Shown in pieces: positions 1 to 19,012 of a DNA stretch of 64,000 bases. Where the stretch lies: positions 31,372,001-31,436,000 of the forward strand of contig OZ231126.1 in NCBI GenBank assembly GCA_965153355.1, written 5' to 3'. Positions within the stretch are counted from its first letter, which is position 1. The number at the start of each line of letters is the position of its first letter. The notes beneath the pieces are model-generated. The model made no database searches and was not told where the DNA came from. It was given only the letters and a program-made list of their open reading frames with translations. Origin of the DNA: Flaccisagitta enflata (lineage: Eukaryota; Chaetognatha; Sagittoidea; Aphragmophora). Both the position numbers and the translations under genes were made by a program.

Positions 1-142
1 GTTAAATCAACAAAGATTTCTAAAGCTGATTAATATTTTATTGCTGTTTATTTATAATTGTAAATGATTGTAAAAAAAAATCTTATGATTTTATGGTAAA
101 AATTGTTGTCAATTAACACAAAAAACTGCTGTTAATTAATAA

Positions 143-1311
143 CAAAATTAACATCAGGCCCATGTGGAAGGAAGTGTAAGCTATGCAAGTTTATGCAAGT
201 GACAAACACAGTCAAGGACAAGGAGGGAAAAGCGCTGAAAATAGATTCAAAGATGGACTGCCGAACGGTTGGTGCAATATATGGAATGTTTTGTAAGAGA
301 TGTGAGAAGGTTGTTTATGTGGGGAAGACCAAGAATAATTTGGAAAAAAGTCGAAGAGACAAAGTCCCTTCGGTCTTTTTGAGTCCTGCAGAGAAAAACG
401 TATTTCCCTTTGTTTTATGAAGCGTTTGAGCAAGTTGGTGCATTTTGAGGGCAGAATGGGACTACGCATGAAATTAATAGCTAAGAAAGAGCTTATTCTG
501 TGCGATCGATAGTTTTGGAGCTATGATTTTTTAAATCTTTTTATTTTTTTTTTGCATTTTTGGCATTATTCCCAAAAACGAGAAATCGAGTCAGTTGAAG
601 TCTATATGAACTTTGAAATGTTTCAGGTGATGATTGTGCATCCTGGCAGCACAGTCTCTCTCATTTCAACTCTGGACGCTGTGAGAGGCTTTGTCCATCA
701 GTCCATCCATTGATCTGTTGGTCTGTCTATCCGTCCAAGCTGTCTAGATACTTGTGTGTGGGGGTTGATGTTGGGGTGTGGATGGGGGTTGGATGCCTGT
801 CCACCTGTCTGCAACAATATTGTAAGCCCGTGTTACATGAGGGAAGGGGAGAGAGAGAGAGAGAGAGAGAGAAAAGGGAAGAGAGAGAATGAGAGTGGGA
901 GAGAGAAAGAGAGAAGGAAAGAGAGAGAGAGACGGGCAAACAAAGAACAAACAGAGAGACACAGTAGAACGAACCAAAAAGATGCCTGGAGAAAAAAAAG
1001 GCAATTAACCAGACAAAACACAATCACAAGGAATTCCAAAACCTCGCACTTACGACTTTTTTCCTATGGCGAGAGCCGCTTTAATTGGGATAAGTGAGAG
1101 ATTCAACGCCCACAGAGCGGATATGAGATAAGAAGATGACTCGAAACCGGCATACCACTTCAAGAAGGAAAACCACAAGGAGGAGGACATGGAGGTCATT
1201 GGACTAGAGTATGTTCCAAGGAAAGATGATGTCTACAGGATTGCCCGCAAACGTTGGTGGATGAATCGAATGGGGACTTTTGAGGAGGAAAATCGAAAGA
1301 GATAGGCCTCT
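143..1311 (+). mobile_element. Penelope-like retroelement 3' end: GIY-YIG endonuclease domain, interrupted
   Basis: In frame from about 150, a Cys-rich linker (GPCGRKCKLCKFM) is followed by GAIYGMFCKRCEKVVYVGKT, the GIY-YIG core typical of the C-terminal nuclease of Penelope-like elements, here with the variant AIY...YVG. The frame is lost at about 340 and the homologous downstream part resumes near 1092: VRERFNAHRADMR, a stop, then KPAYHFKKENHKEEDMEV, then RKRWWMNRMGTF, ending at a stop at about 1305. That order (ERF-HR, YHF, RxRWW) is what is known for this nuclease family. The gap holds another mobile element (341-1090). The internal stop and the insertion make this a dead copy. The reverse transcriptase would lie left of the window. 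Confidence 0.72.
341..1090 (+). mobile_element. Non-autonomous element, family C, copy 1, inserted in the Penelope-like nuclease
   Basis: It begins TTTGGAAAAAAGTCG and ends CGACTTTTTTCC followed by a shared stretch of about 26 bases, so short terminal inverted repeats (GGAAAAAAGTCG) are visible. The interior carries a block on bases CATCCTGGCAGCACAGTC, a GTTGATGTTGGGGTGTGG segment and a GA-rich tract (850-935). The same order of blocks occurs in reverse orientation at 10195-10882. No protein of its own is recognisable. Confidence 0.6.
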
Positions 1312-1674
1312 GGACACCCTGGGTTTTTTTTAAACTAGATACTGTAAAATGAAAAATTCGCTTCTTACATTCACCCAGGCATAGAAAGGGGGATATTCGT
1401 TCTAAAAGATGGGAGTAGGTTTAGTGCTTACCAAGTACAGCCCATTAGACAATCCTTTTGGAGGCACTACAAAAAAGTGGAATATTGGAAGTTTCTTACG
1501 GTAAAGATATTAATGAAATGAGATGAAATTAGGTCGACACACATTATTTCGTTTTACTAAATGTTTGAAAATCTGTTGTTCTCAGGCTATTACCCTTGAA
1601 AAAGTGCGTGATGCACGAAATATATCGGGATGGATTTTACAAGTCAGAAATTTTTGCTTATCTGAAAAAAATAC
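1312..1674. other. Unassigned sequence
   Basis: AT-rich stretch between the end of the Penelope-like element and the GTTAATTAACA array. No gene, RNA or repeat is recognised. Confidence 0.4.
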
Positions 1675-2245
1675 TGTTAATTATCAGCAAAAAATTTTTA
1701 TTAATCAACAATAAAGATACACTCTTTTTTTTTTATAAGAACCTAGTTTATAAGAACATCAAGGCTTCAAATGGCCTGAAAATTAAGAACATCTTAAGAA
1801 CATACCAAGGCTTCAAATTTTGAGAAAAAAAAATTTGTATCTGTTTATTAAACACAAAAAACTGTAATCAATTAACAGCAAAAAAAACTAATGATCACAG
1901 AAAAAATGTTTGCTTAAGTGAAAGATAAGAAAGAAAAAAAATTCATAATCTAACAATAAAAATCTTTGTTAATCTGCCACTAAAAAGTATTCTTAATTAA
2001 CAGTACTTATTCAGTGCTAATTAACAGTGAAAAAGTATTGTTTAATACCAAGCATTTTTTGTGTTAATTAACCATGTTTTTACCCGTTAATTAACACTAA
2101 GAACTTCCGCATTTTTAATATTTTGATGTTAAAAATCCATATCTCTTTTGTGTTAATTAACAGGAATAAAAAACCATGTTAATTTACACAAAAAATGCCG
2201 GTTAATTAACAGCATATTGGTATTGGTTAAAGTAGTGTAAATTAC
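1675..2245. repeat. Degenerate array of the palindromic motif TGTTAATTAACA
   Basis: The 12-bp palindrome TGTTAATTAACA or close variants, usually followed by AAAAA, recur irregularly through this stretch and again at about 20-150 before the Penelope-like remnant. The spacing is uneven, so this looks like a decayed minisatellite rather than a clean tandem array. Confidence 0.55.
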
Positions 2246-2412
2246 CAGGGCTAAAATTGGGGATATACCAGCAAACTCTTTGGGCATGGTGGCAATTTTT
2301 CCAAGCAACAAGCTGTTGGTTGTTTCTTCTTCGCCATGATTAGCGACAAATTCAAATACTAACTTATACTAATACAGTAATACTTATATTTTTACTTAAT
2401 TTGTATACTCAC

Positions 2413-11194
<8,782 letters not shown>

Positions 11195-11555
11195 CTTTTA
11201 CTACAGAAAAGTCGATGTGAAGCAAAACAGGTTTTTTTTACCTATTGGAGGTTTTCAACACCATCTGTTAATTTCTACATTTGTTTTTTTTTAACTGTTT
11301 TTTTCTTTCTTTCTTTTGTTCTGTCTTTCTTTTTTTCTTCTTTTCTCTTTTCCCTTTTATCTATCTCCCCCAGATGTTTTTTTGTTTCTTTTGTTCTTTT
11401 GTTTATTTGTTTTTTTGTTTTTTTGTTTTTTTGAATTTTGAATTGAAACGTGATGAAATCACTTCGTTTTTTCCCTTACTTAAAAGAAACCTGTGAAAAA
11501 CAATAAAAAAGAAATTAGAATTACGTAAAGATGTAGACAGCATCCCGCTTATTAC

Positions 11556-11816
11556 GAAAAAAAAATACGAAAAAGAACCATAACGACACTGGATGCATTT
11601 TATCTAAAATAGTTTACGGAAAAAAAAAATACAAAAAAGAACCTTAATGACACTGGATGCATTTTATCTAAAATAGTTTACGGAAAAAAAAAATACAAAA
11701 AAGAACCTTAACGACACTGGATGCATTTTATCTGAAATAGTTTACGGAAAAAAAATATGGAAAAGAACCTTAATGACACTGGATGCATTTTATCTAAAAT
11801 AGTTTACGGAAAAAAA
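11556..11816. repeat. 64-bp tandem repeat, four copies
   Basis: The block GACACTGGATGCATTTTATC recurs at 11585, 11649, 11713 and 11775 (spacing 64, 64, 62) with AGTTTACGGAAAAAAAA between. Copies differ at only a few bases, so the array is young. It is non-coding. Confidence 0.85.
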
Positions 11817-11860
11817 TGTGTTACATGGATTCATAGTACACTCTTTTCAGTTTTTAAGGA

Positions 11861-12267
11861 CTACAGAGGAAGGAGAAATATAGGATGTGAACCCCCCTAT
11901 AACTGTAGCACCCCCCTTACAGCTCAAACTATAGCAATGAATAATAAATTTAATGTTGTTAATTAAAGCTTATGACTATACAAGTGGCACCACAAGAGCG
12001 ATTTTGCAAATTCCATTCCAGTCTCAAATTATAATTGAAAATCTTTGATTTTATAAACTTATGATAATAGTTAATTTCAATACTATATTAAGCTATATCT
12101 TTACTTGAAAAATAAAAATGAAAAATCGCTCTGGCGACGCCACTTGTATAGGTATAAACATTTTTCCTCTACCTTTAGAATGACTAAAATTTAATCGGTT
12201 AGAGCTGCAGGTGGGGGTGCTACAGTTTTCAGGGGGTTCACACCTTATGTTAACCTTCTCTCTGTAG
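11861..12267. mobile_element. Hairpin MITE, family F, copy 1
   Basis: The ends are inverted repeats of about 60 bases: CTACAGAGGAAGGAGAAATA with GTAGCACCCCCC on the left, and GGTGGGGGTGCTACAG with TTAACCTTCTCTCTGTAG on the right. A second, inner stem pairs ACAAGTGGCACCACAAGAGC with GCTCTGGCGACGCCACTTGT. The whole element could fold into one hairpin. No open frame. Confidence 0.8.
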
Positions 12268-12485
12268 TAAAAATTTTTTTGAGGCTAGGATATCCTTAAA
12301 TTTTTGCAGATTTGAGGCTGAAATGTTCTTAATGTGTCCTTAATATTTTTTTTAGTTGTATATTGTTAACAAAATGAAAATTGTAAAAACTTGAATTTGT
12401 CTAAAAAATTGATTTGAGAATATAAAATGTTGCAATGATTAATTTGTATTTGTTTAAATAATAAACAGATTCAATGTATGATAAA

Positions 12486-12870
12486 TACAGAGGAAGGAGA
12501 AATATAAGATGTGAACCCCCTAAAACTGTAGCACCCCCCCTTACAGATCAAATTAAAGTAATAATCAGTTTGTACTGGGTTTTAAATCATAGCTTAGGTT
12601 TATACAAGTGGTGCCACCAGGGCGATTTTGAAATTTCCACTTCAGTACAAAGTTATGGCACAAAAACCTTGATTATATGAATATTTGAAAATAGCTTATT
12701 TTGATATGTTTATAAGTTATATTTTGAGTTAGAGGTAAAAATTCAAAAATCGCTCTGGTGGCGCCACTTTTATTGATACAAATATTAATTTTATATCCCA
12801 AAAATCTCTGTAATATAATTAGTTAGAGCTGTAGGTGGGGGTGCTACAGTTTTTAGGGGGTTCACACCTT
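12486..12870. mobile_element. Hairpin MITE, family F, copy 2
   Basis: Second copy in the same orientation, 0.2 kb after the first: TACAGAGGAAGGAGAAATAT on the left, GGTGGGGGTGCTACAG with GGGGGTTCACACCTT on the right, and the inner ACAAGTGGTGCCACCAGGGC / CTCTGGTGGCGCCACTT stem. The outer edge is slightly eroded. Confidence 0.75.
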
Positions 12871-12928
12871 GTATCTAGCACTTATCAGTACAAAAATTAC
12901 TTTTTCTTTTTTGAAGATTCATTTTGTA

Positions 12929-13905
12929 CAGTGCGGCTCAAAAAAAAGTTTTAGGTCTTTTACACGTTATATTGCAGGTATTTATTGATAGATCTTAAAG
13001 AGTTTTAAAAAATGAAGCATATGCCGCCAAGCACAATTATGTCGGTCAAAAGGTTTGAAAGAAAAAGAAGTTTGAAGTTGATGTCCCAAAAATCTGTTGG
13101 GAAAAAAGCTAACTTTGGCAACAAAAAAAATTGAACTGCTTGTTTGTCAGTGTTTCACATCCAAGCAATGAGAAAAACATAGCATGATCCATGACCATTT
13201 TGAAGCTCTGCGAAAGACCTTTCAAATGAGACCTTGCTGGATGTCCTTGCTCTATCAGTTTAGAAATGGCATTAGGATGAAGACAGGTGGTAAATAATTT
13301 TGAAATCAACTATGTGATTTTCATAGCTTATCTTTATTCTAACATAAAAGTTAAACGCATTAAAAAGATTAAAAAATTTGTTCTTGGCGCCATTTTGAAG
13401 AAAATTTGAAGCTCTTCAATTTGCTCATGGATAAAGAGTAGCTAAGATAATCTTGAGCTGCATCATTGTCAAAAACGGAAAAACTAAAATTGTTCATTCG
13501 AAAAACATGAAATGAGCATTTTTTTCAATCAGTGATTTTTGTTTTCAAACCTTTGCCATTTCTAAACGAATAAAGCTACAGTGACCAGCAACGTCCCATT
13601 TGGAAGATTTTTCGCAGAGCTTTCAAATGGTCATGGATTTTTTATGGTTCTGGCCCACAGTTAAGCAGTTTAGTGCTCGCTTTCGATGGACTTTAAGGGA
13701 TTAAGGTGATGAAACCTCAAAAACACCCTTGCAACTTTTTTTTTTCTATACTGCACCATTTTTCACTTTCTAGTCAAACTGTGAAGGTCCATTCAAATAT
13801 TGTAGTCTAAATTATAGATTATAAAGAAAAAATAATTAAAAGGTTATGTTTATTGCTATAAAATAGGATTCAATACTACCTAAAACTTTTTTTTGAGCCG
13901 CACTG
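12929..13905. mobile_element. Tc1/mariner-like non-autonomous element, 977 bp, with TA target duplication
   Basis: Terminal inverted repeats of 27 bases (starting CAGTGCGGCTC, then eight A, then GTTTTAGG) are identical at both ends, and the element is flanked by TA on each side (12927-12928 and 13906-13907), the known Tc1/mariner target. No transposase is readable. The interior holds further inverted segments, e.g. CATGACCATTTTGAAGCTCT (about 13190) against AGAGCTTTCAAATGGTCATG (about 13615), so it also forms a long imperfect hairpin. Confidence 0.85.
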
Positions 13906-13907
13906 TA

Positions 13908-14469
13908 AACAATGATTTTGAATTTGAGGCTGGGGGTTGTGTTTAAAATGTCCTTTAATTTTAAGAAAATTTCAGCCTTATGTCCTTATAAACTTTGTCC
14001 TTACTCAATAAAAAAGGCACATTTCGTCAACGCAATTTATAACGAATTACAAGACTGTTAGATTGTGTTCTTTATATGATAAGTGGATTTCAGTTTTTGC
14101 CAACTTAAGAATCAGAAAGCATGCAGGAACTAGAATTTGTGTCCATTATACTCGGATCTCTGTTATTTTTTTATCCGTTTTTGCGGAATGTAACTGTATT
14201 TGCGGTTGACAGTTGATTAGCAAAAAAAAAAAAAAAAAAGATGTATGTCGCGATGGCACGGAGACTGAGCAGCCAGACAGACAGACAGATGGGCAAACAA
14301 GCCGACCAACCAACGCGCCGCCCGTTATATTGTTCACAAAAACGACATGAAAAATGTGAGCGTAAAATGTTACATGTTCTTTTTGGTTGCACTGCGGAGA
14401 TGAACCTGCTTAGGATGGGTTCATCCTAGAATCACGACTAGGTCTAGGTCTAGGTCTAGGTCTATTTTT
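13908..14469. other. Unassigned sequence
   Basis: No exon is recognised. It contains an A-run (14220-14239), a CAGA-rich patch (14272-14290) and a short TAGGTC repeat (14441-14465). Confidence 0.4.
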
Positions 14470-15395
14470 TAAGTCGCGTGCGCGTGACTCTACAATCCGC
14501 TTTGTCCGTCCATCTGTCGGTCCGTCAGCCCGTCCGTCAGTCCGCAAATCTTTACTTTTTTACTACTCTAAGTCATTTTAAGTCATCTTAGGTCATTTTT
14601 AGTCATTCTATATCATTCTAAGTCGTTCTAAGTCGTTCTAAGTCATTTTAGGTCATTTTGAGTTATATTAAGTCACTCAACTTAAGTAAAGTCAATTAGA
14701 GCTTTTTGGGCAGCGGCCCCAAAGGGCCGATGTCCTGTAGGACACAAGGGTGAATTTCCAGACGTCCGTACGTACGTACGTCCCCCCCCCAAGGCTAGTC
14801 CAGCCCCTCTTGGGCCTCAAATAAGCCCTGTCAAGCCCCAAATAAGCCCTGTCAAGCCCCAGATCAGCCCTTTCAGGCCCCAAATCAGCCCTTTCAGGCC
14901 CCAAATCAGCCCTCTCACACCCCAAATCAGCTCTCTCAGGCCCCTTATCAACCTTCTCAGGCCCCAAATTAAACCTTCTCAGGCCCCAAATCAGCCCACT
15001 TATGCTCCAAGTTAGCCTCCTCAGGCCCCAAATCAGCCCTATCACATCAAAAATTAACCCTTTCAGATCAGAAAGCAACCCTCTGAGGTCCAAAATGAGC
15101 TCTCAGGCCCAAAATCAGCCCCTTCGACCCCCTGCTCCAAGGAATCAAATGCCTTCAAACGTGGCCCCTCAGGACGTCTGGAAATTCACCCCTGTGTCCT
15201 ACAGGACATCGGCCCTTTGGGGCCGCTGCCCTGCTCTCACCTCACTGTTTCTACTGATCACTCCAAGCAGGGCATCGGGTACCGCTGACCATGCGCGATC
15301 CTTGGATGACTAGTTATCTTTTCATGTCTTTTTAAGTCATTTGATGTCTTTTTAAATCATCTTAAGGTATCTATGTCCCGCACGCGACTTATAGG
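14470..15395 (+). mobile_element. Family A element split by a nested family B element
   Basis: Starts AAGTCGCGTGCGCGTGACTC and CCGCTTTGTCCGTCC, then an 11-bp AAGTCATTTTA-type array (14565-14690). It is interrupted at about 14702 by the family B element and resumes at about 15316 with TTTTTAAGTCATTTGATG, ending TCCCGCACGCGACTTATAGG, TGTTAGCCTTGTTT. Order of events: A first, B later. Confidence 0.7.
14702..15315 (+). mobile_element. Family B element, complete, best example
   Basis: The left end GGGCAGCGGCCCCAAAGGGC, CGATGTCCTGTAGGACAC and GAATTTCCAGACGTCC is matched in reverse by GGACGTCTGGAAATTCACCC, GTCCTACAGGACATCGGCCC and TTTGGGGCCGCTGCCC at 15171-15231: inverted repeats of about 65 bases. 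A tail of about 80 bases outside the right repeat (GGGTACCGCTGACCATGCGC to GGATGACTAG) is shared with 4832-4918. The interior is a 21-bp minisatellite of the form AGGCCCCAAATCAGCCCTTTC, about 16 units. Confidence 0.8.
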
Positions 15396-15728
15396 TGTTA
15401 GCCTTGTTTCACAGAATGGCAAAATCAAATATGAAATCAAATACCGCAGTCAGTCAGTTAGTCAGACAGTTAGTGAGGATCCAACAAGGCCATCTTTTAT
15501 TTATTTCTGCTCGGGTATAGCTATACTGAGGGATATTGTTCCATGATCCGCCTATCATACGGTTAAATCCCGCTCTAAGGGGTTTTAAGGGACAAACAAA
15601 CTTTATCTGATGTAGGCGGAAGTTTTTTATAGCGAATATAAGTAATAAAAGAAACTAGGTTAACGGGACCAATAAGAAGCATCTGCCATCTTAAAAGCGG
15701 GTTCGTTGAAGCGGGGTTCAACTGTATG

Positions 15729-16690
15729 TTATGAAAGTTGAAACAACATTGCCCTTACAAAAGGAGGCCAGAATTCTCCAATTTACAAAGGATGAAAGCC
15801 TTGCAAGCTTTCAATGGTGTTTACTCCGGATTGCTCACAACTATCCATTATTACAAACAAACAAAATAAGATGCTTACCTGACAAAACTATCAGCTTGAC
15901 TGCATACCTCATTAGTATAGGGTCGGACAGGCCTATACCATTTAGTATACACAAAATATCTTACAAAAGTAACAATCAAAAATTACTAATGTACTGGTGG
16001 AAGTACTGACACTAGCAATATTGATAAGAAAACCATACCCTTAGAGGCAAGAATCGAGGTACAACCATATGGGACCGCCGGCATTCTCTACCAAGGTACT
16101 GATACTTATGAAAGTTGAAACAACATTGCCCTTACAAAAGGAGGCCAGAATTCTCCAATTTACAAAGGATGAAAGCCTTGCAAGCTTTCAATGGTGTTTA
16201 CTCCGGATTGCTCACAACTATCCATTATTACAAACAAACAAAATAAGATGCTTACCTGACAAAACTATCAGCTTGACTGCATACCTCATTAGTATAGGGT
16301 CGGACAGGCCTATACCATTTAGTATACACAAAATATCTTACAAAAGTAACAATCAAAAATTACTAATGTACTGGTGGAAGTACTGACACTAGCAATATTG
16401 ATTAGAAAACCATACCCTTAGAGGCAAGAATCGAGGTACAACCATATGGGACCGCCGGCATTCTCTACCAAGGTACTGATACTTATGAAAGTTGAAACAA
16501 CATTGCCCTTACAAAAGGAGGCCAGAATTCTCCAATTTACAAAGGATGAAAGCCTTGCAAGCTTTCAATGGTGTTTACTCCGGATTGCTCACAACTATCC
16601 ATTATTACAAACAAACAAAATAAGATGCTTACCTGACAAAACTATCAGCTTGACTGCATACCTCATTAGTATAGGGTCGGACAGGCCTAT
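15729..16690 (+). repeat. 377-bp tandem repeat, 2.55 near-identical copies
   Basis: The unit starting ATGAAAGTTGAAACAACATT begins at 15731, 16108 and 16485 (period 377). I see one base difference between the first two full units (GATAAG against GATTAG, at about 16021/16398). Each unit contains family D sequence (GTTTACTCCGGATTGCTCAC, ACAACTATCC) and ends GGGACCGCCGGCATTCTCTA. Open frames of 86-105 codons repeat with it but resemble no family and are probably not genes. Confidence 0.9.
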
Positions 16691-16974
16691 GTTAGATTCA
16701 TTTTAAAACGTTCTGATCTGGCGAGAACAGATTTGATGAATTCAATCCTTGATAAAGCTACTACCAACTGAAAAATTAACAAAAAATCCTACAACGGGAC
16801 TTTGGGATTATGGTATGGATGGGACTGGATATTTATGACCATAAGAGAGGGGGAGTGTTATCATGAAATTTAATAATCTTTATCTCATAATCACGATATA
16901 AAGTTATATTCATATTAAAAGATTGATGCTAACAAGAAATTTAGATGTGATTTATAATGGATAAAGATGGATTT

Positions 16975-17160
16975 TTGATAATTCCAAGGATAGTTGTGAG
17001 GTGTGCGCATGAAACACCAGTAAGAGCTCACAAGGCTCTTGTCCTTATTTTATTTTTGGTTGTAATGTAATGACTAATGTTGTCCAAGTCATATAGTTTA
17101 GTACCTTGGTTAAGAATGCCGGCGGTCCCAGTAAGGTTGACTCTCGATTCATGCCTTTAT
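16975..17160 (-). mobile_element. Family D fragment with its ACCGCCGGCATTC end
   Basis: In reverse orientation relative to the 377-bp array: GATAGTTGTGAGGTGTGCGC, GCTCTTGTCCTTATTTTATT, then GTACCTTGGTTAAGAATGCC and GGCGGTCCC. No open frame. Confidence 0.6.
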
Positions 17161-17217
17161 GTTATGGTTTCTTCACAACCTTGCCTTTGGTAACTACATT
17201 GCACTAAGGGCGTTTTT

Positions 17218-18104
17218 TAAGTGATTAGGCGAATAAATAGTAAATTTCTTTTGTCAATTTTTGATGGGTATACCTTTAGATAGGCCTTGTAGAAAGTGAT
17301 CTGCACCAGTTTTGTAAAATACTTTATCTTGCATTACTCAGAAAGTAACTTAAACTATTGTTTTCCTCTTTATATCATTACTAAGAAAGAAACAAAATCC
17401 ATTGCCGCCTTTTGCCATGGAAAACTTAGGCTCTACCTGTAGCTATGGCTACAACGATTCCAAGTTTAAAGTCTGAAGATACACTTTTTATCACTTTAGG
17501 AGATATTGCACATGGAATTAAGTTGCAATATCTGTTCATTGCCTGCTGGAAATCAATCATCGCATCTTTCATTGATAATTTCACCCAAAAAAGGCAGCAG
17601 AGGGACAGGAGAGACAGGAGATGCTGCAGGGGTGGTGATAGTACTTTGTTTTCATTGCACTTTTCTGCAATTACAAGGGCGGTCTCTATGTACCAAAGTA
17701 TGAATTATTTCTTTCACAGACAGATGGTACAGACGGGTCCCATGCTTAAATAGGCGTCCGTGCATTGTCTTTTGATGATATACTTATCCTTTGGTAATTT
17801 GTTTTGCTCAAATCTGGATAAATATTAGTTACTATTGAGAGTACTATAGTACTAATTGAGAGTTTAGGTTGACCCAGAGTAACTTGGTGGATTGTCCTCA
17901 ATTTGTGGGAAAATCTTGATTTAAGGTTATGGATGTTATGAGCATTTTACAATGGGAAGATCAGATAGGTGTGCGGGATGCATGGGTCACAATTCAGCAC
18001 ACAAATCTGGTACTCTTTCTTGTCACTTGCACATTTCATAAATAGCTGACAATTATAGGTTTTTCTTGCTGTTGATTTGTTTCTGTTGAGCCACTCTTTG
18101 GTAA
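17218..18104. other. Unassigned sequence with a 102-codon open frame
   Basis: A plus-strand open frame runs 17445-17753 (starts MATTIPSLKSEDTLFITLGD). It has no recognisable domain and no convincing splice context. It lies between two reversed family D fragments and may be part of the same larger mobile element. No function is proposed. Confidence 0.3.
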
Positions 18105-18245
18105 GGGTTAAGATGGATTTTTGATGATTCTAAGGATAGCTGTGAGGGGTGCGCATGAAACACCAGTAAGAGCTCCCAAGGCTCTTGTCCTTATTTTATT
18201 TTTGGTTGTTATGTAATGTTGTCCAAGTCATAAGATTAGTTATTG
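18105..18245 (-). mobile_element. Family D fragment
   Basis: A second reversed copy of AGATGGATTTTTGATGATTC, GAAACACCAGTAAGAGCTCC and GGCTCTTGTCCTTATTTTAT, about 1.1 kb after the first. Confidence 0.6.
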
Positions 18246-18394
18246 ATAATTTTCTTTTCGAAAAATTGCTTTATTGATAGTTTTCAAGGTTCAGTAATTT
18301 GTCATTATAAAAGGTGAAATTGCTAAAAGGGCCCAAAAACTTGACCTGAAAAGGCGAGTCACTGTAAAAGCAGTGGCTTTTAAGCAGGGGCATT

Positions 18395-19012
18395 TCAGTA
18401 TTGAATAGCAGCCCAAAGGCACTAAATGGTCAGCGGTACCTGTGCCCTGCTTGAGAAGTGTGTGATTTTGGGGGAGCAGGGCAGCTACCCCGAAGGGGAC
18501 GAAGTCCTGTTGAACACCGGGGGAATCTGTCCGTCCATACGTCTGTCCATCCGCCTCTTCATCCATTCTTTCGTCCCACAAAGGGGAAATCTTTCTATCC
18601 GTCCGTCAGTTCTGCCAAATAGCCCAAATCCTAGCTACATGGCCCAAATCTAAGCATAACGGCCCAAATCCAGGGAAAATAGCCCAAATCTGGTCAGAAT
18701 CTAGGTATCGAAAGCCACAATAAAGGTCTAAGGGGCTAAAATGATGGACCTCAGGCCAGAATTGGGGTTTTCTGACTAGATTTGGACCATTTTGCTTGGA
18801 TTTGGGCCATTATGCTTGGATTTGGGCCATTTTGATTAGATTTGGAGCATATTTCTTGGATTTGGGCTATTTGGCAGAATTTGGGTCAGAATAGGCGCCA
18901 AAGGAGATGAAGCCCTTAGGATGGGGCGGGGGGACACACAGACGGACGTATGGACAGATTCCCCCTGTGTTCTACAGGACTTCGTCTCCTTCGGGGTCGC
19001 TGCCCAAAAAAC
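18395..19012 (+). mobile_element. Family B element with both terminal repeats
   Basis: Outer tail AAATGGTCAGCGGTACCTGT, left end GGGCAGCTACCCCGAAGGGG with ACGAAGTCCTGTTGAACAC; inverted right end (18934-19008) TATGGACAGATTCCCCCTGT, TCTACAGGACTTCGTCTCCT, TCGGGGTCGCTGCCC. Interior about 20-bp repeat of ATGGCCCAAATC type that changes strand sense half way (TTGGGCCATT from 18780), so the interior is partly inverted as well. Confidence 0.7.

Noticed and set aside
16069-16386. Repeated 86-105-codon frames in the 377-bp array as a gene family.
   Set aside because: They consist of family D mobile-element sequence and show no domain.
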